Of a stretch of 64,000 bases of DNA, positions 24,920 to 34,523 are shown one piece after another. The notes under the pieces were generated by a model. The model did no database searches, was not told the origin of the DNA, and was given only the letters and a program-made list of their open reading frames with translations. The DNA comes from Reticulitermes speratus (Eukaryota > Arthropoda > Insecta > Blattodea > Rhinotermitidae). The stretch covers positions 27,829,444-27,893,443 of the forward strand of contig JAJKFL010000330.1 of assembly GCA_021186555.1 (NCBI GenBank), read 5' to 3'. Each line of letters opens with the position of its first letter. Position 1 is the stretch's first letter. Both the position numbers and the translations under genes were made by a program.

Positions 24920-25400
24920 CTGTTTAAATGAAGCAGCTGGTTAGTAGAGTGGTTAGCACAGTCGGTATTGTAACGGGCTGGACGACTGGGCTGCACTTCC
25001 CGTTGGAGGAACAGGAGAGAACGATTGACAGTCAGGATAAGTGGCCTACAGAACGGTTATAGAAGACATAGTAGTGATGACGTCAGCGTTCCAACAACAT
25101 CGTCGTCCATTGCACAGCCCGTCTCTTTACAGACTTGGCTACCGCGGCCGTTTGTGAGATATTAGCGACGTTTGTTCACGGTTATTAATAGTGTCCCCCA
25201 ATTTCCTTCTACGTCGTCCAAGAGCTCAAGTTTTCCCGCCAAAAGCCTGTATTTATTTTTACCCTCCACTTTACGTGCCGCTAGCAACAACCCTGCCAGC
25301 GTCGCGCGGAATACAGTTTGCGAACTACAGGCGTATTTGACCAGTGAACACATCACTCCAGCTCCATCAGCAGTTGCCTCAACAGGCAGCTGAGTGAGGG
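24920..25400. promoter_or_regulatory. CpG-richer, promoter-like segment with CRE site
   Basis: The segment is richer in CpG than its surroundings (GCGTCGCGCGGAATAC, TACCGCGGCCG) and carries a full cAMP-response-element palindrome TGACGTCA at 25078-25085. This is compatible with a promoter or first exon. No start codon with a convincing downstream exon was found on either strand, and a decayed repeat with retained CpG is possible. Confidence 0.25.
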
Positions 25401-25844
25401 GACAAGCAAAAACATACAGTTGCAGTATTAGTTAGCTCTAAGTAGAACAGACATGGTAGTTTGTGAGCACGTGTCATAAGGATTGGTCACTGCTACACGA
25501 TTTTAAAAAGCCTAGCACAATAAAAGTCTGTTCTTAGGTACGTTTGCACCTGTAGTTTCCACTTGTACGTCTGTGTGTTTGTCTGTCCGGACTTATTCAG
25601 TAGCATATAAAAAGTTGTCACGTAAATAGAAATACATTGGTGCTTGGTACTAGCCAACTATCCTTCACAAATTCATTGACGTACAACGTGTCTCTGTAAC
25701 TGCATGGCTCACTCCTTGACAAGCCAACAGTCACTTAGATAATGCTGCTCTGAAGTTCCCCGCCTTGTATGGAAACCGAAGATTCGTTACCGGGTTCATA
25801 AGAGCCACCACGGGACCTTACCGTGAATCAGATGAATCACATCC

Positions 25845-26080
25845 ATAGCCTCACGTCCTGTTTCTTTAAGATCCATTTTAGTATTCTCCCATCTACGTCT
25901 GGGTCATACAAGTGGTATCTTTCCCATCACGTTTTCCGACTACAGTTTTGCAGACTTGTTCATTTCTCAACACTCCAATTCATACTACGTGCTCCCGCAT
26001 CTCGTGTCCCTTGATTTTATCCTATATCTGGTGGAACTAACAAATTACGAACTTCCTCAACTCCCTGCTATAAGATGTCG
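25845..26080 (+). repeat. Possible decayed transposon segment
   Basis: The conceptual translation (ATCTACGTCTGGGTCATACA onward) resembles antisense reading of insect LINE tails, but it is broken by stops. The assignment is by resemblance only. Confidence 0.25.
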
Positions 26081-26996
26081 ACAATGTTGACGTACATTCT
26101 CCCTAGTGAGACAAAGTTCTACACCCGCACAAAATAACGGGTGGAACCACAGTTACCATGACGTATCTACCCAGATAATGAAACGTTGGTACACTTCTAC
26201 CAGACTACATGGCGTCACATTTCAGAACATTTTCATGGACACCGCCATGCTAACCTCAGGTTTCTCCTTTAATTAAGTTTTGTGTCTTTCATGGTCATTG
26301 CAGCCTAGACGTTACTTTTCAAATCTCATTCATCATCATCATTTATTCACATTCCATAAATCCAAGTTTACAAGAAACAAAGGAATAGAATTGGCCTTTA
26401 CTAATGACTTATTCAAAGCAAAGACAGTAGCATTATTACGGTCTGTAACAGGTCTCTTACCTTGATATCTCTGATTTTGAAAGTTCTGGCCAATGACAAA
26501 AAATCAGCTCGAGTAGGAAGTTAATTATACTACATAACTTAAGCTTGTCTACATTAGTATGGAAATATCGCAGTAATAAGACACTTGTGAATTTCAAGAA
26601 GACAATAAAATTAGAGTATTAAATAGATAACAATTTGGTTGTTCCGAAAACTGACAACAGTAGGCCTGTTCTGGTGATTTTGTGTCACGCAGTGACTATG
26701 AACAGTTACAACAAAACGTTACTGTGGCAATATCTCAAAATTCAGTGTATAAATACGGGACTTTGTTATTATGCTGTGCGTTATTATTTTATATCAGGGT
26801 GTTATAAACGCATGTCATGCAGCATTTTGAAAACGTGGCATTGACTGACGTGAGTATATGGTTAGCACGATTCGTTTCACAAATTACGCCTATGACTGTA
26901 GACGTTAAGTACTTGAAAATGATAACCAAATAGGTATTACATCTATAAAACTGTAGTGTTTGGCTGCTAAGGCAGATCAATATAACAAAAATGTAG

Positions 26997-27218
26997 ACTG
27001 CTCAAAAAATTACATGTCGTAGGCCAATCAAAACTGAAAATGGCGAGCGGAACAGAATTATAAACCTACGAAGACAAGTAGGGGCAATAAAATCAAATAA
27101 TATGAAGGCCACCTTCAGCAAAAATGTGATGTGGTACATAACGAGCAGAATCGCAAACAATGAATCATTTAGTGAAGAAGTGGTAAGCATACAGGCATTG
27201 AATTACATTTATTATTAG
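26997..27218 (+). CDS. Unassigned open frame, possible exon
   Basis: The frame is open for about 74 codons and reads ENGERNRIINLRRQVGAIKS and then MWYITSRIANNESFSEE. A candidate donor GTAAGC follows the Glu-Glu-Val codons at 27182. The basic and polar composition is protein-like. I do not recognise the domain, and no acceptor or start upstream could be fixed. Confidence 0.22.
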   Translation, partial: TAQKITCRRPIKTENGERNRIINLRRQVGAIKSNNMKATFSKNVMWYITSRIANNESFSEEVVSIQALNYIYY

Positions 27219-28009
27219 TGTTAGACCTCTGTAAAAGACAAGCTGAAATGCAGCTTAGGTATCGCCATGTTGCAACAGATGCCTAGCTGACATACCTGTT
27301 AGTTGACATTTCTTTGCAGCTGAGTGGTTTTTCCACTTACTACGAAACCCACATTCAACAGTTTATTACGTCTATTTTGGCACATTATCGCGCTATCGTT
27401 ACGAATTCCGCAATGCAGTCTGTTTGTAAGCATGTTCGCAAAACCTTCACCTACCTGTTGAAGGAAGCCTCCGTAAAATAGAATCGATTCAAACTATCGA
27501 TATCTGGGTATCAAATTAGGATTGTCATAAAATTAATTTCAAGGCTATCTCATCTGTGGGTATTTAATTTGTGTATCATACTTATCCTGCTCATAATATT
27601 TCAATGATATAATAATAAAACTATTCATAAACAATTAGGCCTGATAACATTCGTGTATAGGAACGACAAGAAGTTAACCCCCACCGAACACAAAACAGTA
27701 GCATGGCAGTATGTAAGTTTTAATTATCGCTCTATGTGGCAATAAATCAGCACTTACTACGAAGTTTCTATAACGTAAGAGAACTGAGAAATCGATCGAA
27801 GGTAATAATACACGTTTCCAGTTTCAGACTTGGCACAAAGGTTTATCTTGGGTTTTCTCAGTTCCACCATGCAACTGCTGGAACAGTTGCTTCAATTTAC
27901 TCAATAGCTGCCATGTTCCATGCCCCTTGCAATTCATTATTCACAGGTCATCCTACCATTTTGTATATATATATATATTCCGATCTACCCGATGTAAGTG
28001 AATAAATAC

Positions 28010-30130
28010 AGGTTAGGTGCAGAGTGTGTGTGGTATTATGAGTATGTACATGAAGGGTAAGTAGTACGTTGAGGAGGTGGCAAACTGCAGACTAAGATTT
28101 GAGTTTGTGTCCTGTGGTTGGAAAGAATATGTAAAGTAAGATTTGACGTTTTACTGCAGGAAAGATACATTTTGTGGTCTTCTGGATGATACCATGTAGT
28201 CTGGTTAATGTGCCATAGTAAGACACTACAGCCACTTCTATACAACATGCCATTTTCAGTGTCATTTGCATGCATTATGACCAGGCTTCAGGCTTAGTCA
28301 CTATGCTGCCTCAAGATCTGTGAAATTGTGAATCAGTATGTGGTATGGTGTAAGTAGGTCACTAACTATGGGCTGTAAAATGAGACAACTTGATTGCTGC
28401 AGTCATTTTGATATCTGGTCATGTATGAAAATGATGATGGTCATATGTTACGGTTACACACGTACCTCCACTGCGTAATACTTGGATGCTAGAGCATCAA
28501 GATCCCTGAAATGGTGAATTTAACTGTTGGGGTACTGTGATGGCCAAAGCAGTACCATATGAAATAAATGGTATTCAAAATGGTAATATGTGTTTCCTGC
28601 AGTATTGGTAATACTGTATCTAGATACAAAATTACTATGTTCATAGTTATTTGCTAGGAACATGGGAAATCAGAAAAGAAGGCAATATTACTATAGTCAC
28701 TAAGGAAGGTCAGATTTCAAATGGAGTTTTCTGTTTGGATTTGATTATGGACTCATACATCATTGTGTTTTTGGCACCAAGGTTACCAGTGTGACCTAGT
28801 TGTATTTCTTTGGTAATTGCAACTTCAGAGGTTTACACTTTTGCCATGTTAGTTCTTTTTAACACCAAAAGGGGTTTTGATACACACATTTGTAATCTCT
28901 CATGCTACGTAATTTTATGTTTGGCTGCAGAAATTATCAAATCAAAGACACACATACATTCCATGCAGCTGACTTCTTGGTATTTCTTTTTCTAGCAGCA
29001 ATGGTTTTACCAGAAGCACACTCCAGTCAAATGTATGTATTACATAATGTGTTGTGTTCCACAGGCAATGAGGTGCTGCAGCATGTCCCATAGCTACAGC
29101 TGGCATTCTGCCCTCAATGTGATGTGGTTCTGTGGCATGTCTTAGGTGTCTTCATAGTTACAGATAACTTTCTGCTCTCAAGATGATGCAGACACAGTTT
29201 AATACCAACCTTCATGAGATCAGTCATATCTATATCTGTAATAATGTTCTCAGACACTATCTTACAGGGAATAAACATAAAAACACTGTAACTGTGAATT
29301 CAGTAACAAAAGTATGCTATTTTTGTTACTTTTCAGGAATATAGCTTGTTCTTATGACTTCTCTTTCCCAAGATTTGATTGTGGTGGAAACATGTCCAGT
29401 CTTACAGAATTCAGGAAGCAGTCTGCTTTTATGGGAGAAAGTAGTTCATGCTGAAGTATTAACCCAGTACAATTGACTTTTGCATTGGCTTATGTCGTAG
29501 AGTTAGTCAGGATCTACACTGTGTAATTGTATGCACTGAACTGTACCAAACTACACTACATTGTACCATACAACAGTATACCACACTGTGCTGCACTGTA
29601 TAATGGCATTTATGGACAAGAGTGCACTTTTATTTTATGGTTAGGCTGGCAGAAGAGGCTTTGACAGAGTGATCTTACCTCTTATTACTGCAGTCTGAAC
29701 AAATCTGCTTCTTCCTTCCAGCAAGTTTGATCTCCATTCATTACAACTCATTTCTCCTTAACAAGACTAAAAGTCAATAAATTAAAATCCCACCCCTTGA
29801 ACAGCCTCTCCCTACAGCACAATCCTTACTGGTGCTCTGTCAAGTTCAGTCCATATTTATGGCCCAGCTCTTGGAATAAGAGTGGCAGTTTCAAGGTTCA
29901 CCATCACAGCAAAGAATTCCTTCTCTTTGTTATCGCCAGTGTTTTCTCCTTCTCCCCTCGTGACATTTCCTAAAATACAATACAGAGCACAATAAAATGT
30001 ACTTAAGTAGACATACAGGAAAATTTTGTGGTAAGACTGGAATACAGACATGAATGTCAAGCACCAAGTACAACAATAACACTCACTGGAACAGTGGTTT
30101 TTAACCTTTTTATGATTTGGTAATTTTGGT
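28010..30130. other. Gene-free spacer
   Basis: No exon or complete repeat could be defined. A (AT)n run lies at about 27966-27980 just before it. Loosely repeated text (CATGTCCCATAGCTACAG and CATGTCTTAGGTGTCTTCAT) occurs near 29080-29165. Confidence 0.4.
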
Positions 30131-30137
30131 TAAAAGG

Positions 30138-30200
30138 TTTAGGTTAGGTTAGGTTGGGTTGGTTATTTATTTATTTGTCTGCCTGTCTGTCCGTCCTTCC
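30138..30200 (+). repeat. Short (TTAGG)-like run and simple repeats
   Basis: GGTTTAGGTTAGGTTAGGTT contains three units of the insect telomere repeat TTAGG. It is followed by short TTTA and TGTC/CTTC-type simple repeats. The run is far too short to be a telomere. Confidence 0.7.
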
Positions 30201-30299
30201 GTCCAGCTATCTCTCATTTTGAATGCTACCTCTGTGGTTCAAAGTCAACCTGTCTCTGCCATATATATGGTACTAACCACAGCCACACCGGCCACAAGT

Positions 30300-30400
30300 A
30301 ACGACGTCCAAACTGCTTTTGGCGCCACAAGGCCTTGTTTCTAGGGTTCCATTGAACATGCACTGGAAGAGGAACTCGCCCAATAGAGGCACTGCAGGTG
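30300..30400. repeat. Dispersed repeat copy (pair with 6810-6900)
   Basis: It shares GGCGCCACAAGGCCTTGTTT and CCATTGAACATGCACTGGA with the copy at 6810-6900. The family is unknown. Confidence 0.5.
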
Positions 30401-30604
30401 CACGTGCAGATTGACACGTGGTTACATTTTTCCGCACAGACATTTCAAACGAGAAAACGTCTTTTCAGCCTTTCCCTGGTAAAGCCGAGATAGAATGCCA
30501 AAGCAGTTTTGAAAACTTATGAGCTGTTTATTTGTGGAGCCTTGTTTTAGGAACTTCCTCCTAAAACACATTAATGACTGAAAGCTAAGAGGGAAGGACA
30601 GCAA

Positions 30605-30710
30605 TGCCAAGAAGATGAGAAAGAAGACGTAAGCAGCTACTGGATGACCTTAAGGAAACGACAGGATACTGGAAATTGAAAGAGGAAGCACTAGATCACT
30701 CTGTGGATAA
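30605..30710 (+). pseudogene. LINE tail fragment
   Basis: The plus-strand frame reads RRRKQLLDDLKETTGYWKLK and then EEALDHSV. This is a recognisable C-terminal tail of an insect LINE polyprotein. The same tail, more decayed, lies on the minus strand at 49600-49930. Nothing upstream of the tail is preserved. Confidence 0.7.
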
Positions 30711-31970
30711 CTTGCAGTATTTTCCAGTACCTAAATATCTGACAAAAATTTGCCTACACCACTGATAATTCACATAACCCTCTTGCAATTGAAAGTTCTG
30801 CTACTTTCAGTATCCAAATAGCAAAAAAATTAAACCATACCCCAGATAGGCCTGAAAATTAGCAAAAGACACTCCTTATGGCATGTGGGCTTGTAACTTC
30901 CTGTAATAATTTTATAATGTAACCTGCTTTGCTCAGTTTTGAGTTTAGTGTCATTACATGAATATTTAATTTCATGTTTTGTGTGATATATATATGTGTG
31001 TGTGCGCGCAGGTCCTCTATAACCTTTCAATTTTACATTTGAGGACATTTCAGTTTTTTGATAACCAATACAAATAATACAATGCAAATAAAACTATCTC
31101 TGCCTCTTGAATGTAGATGAGATATACTGTTCTCACAGCAGTGCTGTGAAGACTACTTACCGCATGCTGGCTTGTGATGCCATGTATCAGCTACATAGGT
31201 ACCAGTGTACTTTTCCAAGGTAGAATACCCGACTGTGTTGCAGCTTTCCTTTGGTTGTTCTTCGATTTTCATTGTTAGGCATGGCTTGCTGTCAGGGAAT
31301 ATCCAGGATAGGTTGGAACAACAACTAAGATGGTAGTGGTAGCATCCGTTTTAGCAGGCAGAGCACTATTGTGTGCATGTTCACACACTTCACTTTAAAT
31401 AAATACAAGGCCAGTGTTTTTATTTAGCAACTTTACACAATTGAAATTAGTAATTGTATTGTTTTCCTTTCTTCTACACCAGTGATTGTGGTCAATCAGA
31501 TTTCACCAGCAAAAATTAATTTCAAAATTTCAAGTTGAAAACCAAAGAGTGAGTCATTGCATGCTCAGACTTGTAATATCCCCACTTAGACCTCCTGCTA
31601 TGCCTGTATTCCTTCCTCTCAAGATAAAGGACCAACTAGCCTGACCCTCAGCTAGGAAGGTGGCTGCTGGTTGCATAGCCACCTCGGCAGGCATTCAGGA
31701 ATCTCAGTACATACACTCATAAGAAAGACATTTGTTAATTTAAAAAAGCTAAGGAATTTTCCCCACATGGCCCTGTTGCTGCACTCACAGACATGAACAG
31801 GCCCTGTAATATAGGTGTGTTATCATGTCAGGTGCTAATTATGAGTGTGTTCAGAAAGTGAATATCATTGACTGTTGGCGAGTTCACAGTTAAAAGTTGC
31901 AGAGGTGCATCTATAAGCTTCGCCATGCCTGTTCCCATGTAACAGCTTGAGAACTGCTGAACAGATTTTA
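30711..31970. other. Gene-free spacer
   Basis: A small TA/TG/CG simple repeat lies near 30988-31012. No exon with domain support was seen on either strand. Confidence 0.4.
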
Positions 31971-32642
31971 CAGTAGAATTCCTTTAATCCAGCACTGACG
32001 GGACCGGACAAGTGCCAGATTATCAAATATTTGGGATTTTCAGACGGTACCTTAAGTTCACAGCCAGCCCTCAGACAACGTGCACTTGTCATTTTTTTTC
32101 ATTCCATCATAAAAAGACTTAGTTTTCTCAATTATCACAGACCCAGTCATGGGATTTCCTTCTGAATGCACTGCTGTAAGCTGCTTACACAACACCTTGT
32201 CCAATTGCTCTAGTTTAGGCTGTTTCAATGTCTGTGCTTGAAAAGGCCCTTCCCTCTTGCACTTGATGCCACAAACAAACATAAGTAGTCCTTTGTTTCT
32301 TTACATCACAGATAGTTAATAGTTGAAGCTGTAACCATGCTTCAGCTTTCGCCACTTTCAAGCCTCCTAATTATTTATTTAAAATTTCTGAGGAATCATT
32401 AATGTTACATATTTCCTCTTGCCAGCAGTACTTTTTAACTCACCATGTGACCTTTTGAAGCATTGTAAGACCTCCGAAGGGCTCAGTAAAGTCTAAATAA
32501 CACAAGATAAAGTCATGGAATCAGTTATCACTGGCGAAACTTCTGGTCACAGATGATACATATGCAGTCTTGGGACTATATTCAAGTGCCGAACTATCAT
32601 GATTTCTGGATTATCAGTAGCCAGATTAAAGGAATTTTACTG
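31971..32642 (-). mobile_element. Internally deleted Tigger/pogo-type DNA transposon
   Basis: The ends are inverted copies: CAGTAGAATTCCTTTAATCC at the left, and the complement of CAGTAAAATTCCTTTAATCT at the right. A TA lies directly before the left end, as expected for this group; the right flank reads TC and has probably mutated. The element is 672 bases, far shorter than a full Tigger. Inside it, on the minus strand, is only a piece of transposase. The element is non-autonomous and inactive. Confidence 0.8.
32058..32282 (-). pseudogene. Tigger/Jerky transposase fragment (CENP-B-type HTH)
   Basis: The 74-codon frame includes LKQPKLEQLDKVL, GNPMTGSVIIEKTKSFYD and CTLSEGWL. This is the pattern of the CENP-B-type helix-turn-helix DNA-binding region of Tigger and Jerky-like transposases. 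The frame stops directly after the GWL signature, and the DDE catalytic domain is missing. It lies inside the terminal repeats of the element at 31971-32642. Confidence 0.75.
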
Positions 32643-34487
32643 TCTTGAAGTCTTACCACAGGGGTTAGTTTTGTTCTAATTTTGGTTAAAACTGACTAGC
32701 AACAGACGACAAGTAAACATTACCTCTGATCAATGGCCCTACCATCATGCCTCAGAGGAATGGTTTGGTGGATATGGTGTAGATTATCTGTGGCTACTCA
32801 GATAAATGTGTGGCATATAGCATAGATGAAAGAAAAGCGTCGGGTGATGTAAAATTGTCGATGCACAGGCAAATAAGGCATGTGAAGGACGTTGAACTAA
32901 AATGAATATAATGCATGAATATTTTCGAAAATCCTGCCACCTTAGTCCCTATGTAAAATAACTTTTGATTTATTTTGAAGACTATTTTCATTTGCTTCTC
33001 AGTCCAGTAGCTTGAAAATACAATTCAATGAATTATATCCCAACAGTTTTTTTGTTTAATCATGGTCTGTCTGCTCTTGGACGGTGCTGACAACCAGCGA
33101 ATATTGCTGAAATATTTTTATTGACACAAGCATAGGAAATTGGGCATTCTTGATATAACCGATGATTGACGGTTTGTGTGACAACAGCCCGTCTGTGTCA
33201 ACAATGCCCAATTTTGGTGTTTGACCAGAACAGAATTAATGTTTACACCAACTAATTTACTAATTAAATACAAATGCCAATTATAAAATTCATTGCTGAT
33301 ATGACCAGGCATTTGGAATGTGGAACATTTCACACAGAGTTGCAGAAAACTATCTAAACAAATACAGGCAGGAAGAAAATGCAGTATACAATCAATCATC
33401 ACTTCATTCAAATAGGCATATTTGTGTTCTTATACAAATTTTAAAATTCTTTAACACAATTTCAACAAATACATTAGGATACTGAAAATCCAAACTTTTC
33501 TTAAGTTACACAGAGTGGCATGATAAGTCTCAATTGATGTCTTCTGTGTTATGACTCAATGTGCCCTTGTACACAAACATCAGTGTTTCAGAAGATCCTC
33601 CTGCCTTCTTCAAAGTTCAAATAAAAAAAGCCAGACAAATGGAAGAGGGCGAGGACAGCCCTGCCTGAGCCAATGGTGTGGGGAAGAGGATATGCCCTTA
33701 TTAATGCCATTATGAAAGAAGGACCTCAAGAAGGTTACTGCAAAGAAGCTAGTTGTCATAGTCAGCAAAAGGGAAGGTCATGTCAAGAGGAAATATGTAT
33801 ATTAACATCTTAACCTTACAGAACCTGCTTTTGTTCTCTTAGTATGTGAATGAGAGGCTTCCAGAACTCCTCATGGCGAAACCATGCTCCCTCTTCAAGG
33901 TGTTAAGACTTGAGCTCCATCTCTGTTTTTTTCTTGATGATACAGTCCATGCATCCAAAGTTTTAGCCAAGTTTATTCTGTGTTCTGCCCCAGCTGATTT
34001 CACTGGCTGACAAAGCTTGATATGAGACGGCACTCTCTGACCCTTGTTTTGATGGAACATCAGTTCAGTGTACACCGTTACGTATTTGCAGAGGATTTTG
34101 AATGTTACTGACGTTCCTAGGGCTAGGCCAGCCTTAATGGGCCAAAAGGAACTAGGACTTTCACTCGTGAGGTGCTTACATCCCTGATGTGATCTATTTT
34201 AGGGCACTATTCCAGAAATGGCTTGGAGAGTCAAAGAAAAGGCATAGCAATCCTCGGTAAAGATAGATGATTGGACAAACCAGAAAGTCATTCCCAATGA
34301 ATAATTCTTGTTTCCCTGCTTGAAATTAGTTAACAGCATTGTAACTGGTAATTAATGTTCAGATACCACAACAGATATATTTGTATAATTTTATGCACTT
34401 TGAAATAAACATAATAAACATAAAACAATTTAGTCTGTCATTGCCATGCTCGTCAATGAATAATAGTTAATGGGAAACACACTTCGC
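32643..34487. other. RAD51C downstream region, no further gene seen
   Basis: The part nearest 34487 probably holds the RAD51C 3' UTR on the minus strand, but no poly-A signal close to the stop was found. The text near 33570-33660 (TTCAGAAGATCCTCCTGCCT) resembles the dispersed GAAGAT-type modules. Nothing else is supported. Confidence 0.4.
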
Positions 34488-34523
34488 CTATGTACCACAA
34501 TCCCGAATACCACTCTTCAGTAT
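34488..34523 (-). CDS. RAD51C: RAD51C exon 8 (terminal)
   Basis: The exon follows TTATTTCAG. Eleven codons ([11 protein letters not shown]) and TAG close the frame. They align with the FQIKPQGFRDT end of the vertebrate core. No longer tail follows. Confidence 0.85.
   Translation of the reverse strand: MLKSGIRDCGT

Noticed and set aside
30138-30162. (TTAGG) run as a telomere or fusion scar
   Set aside because: Only three units are present and the flanks are ordinary interspersed sequence.
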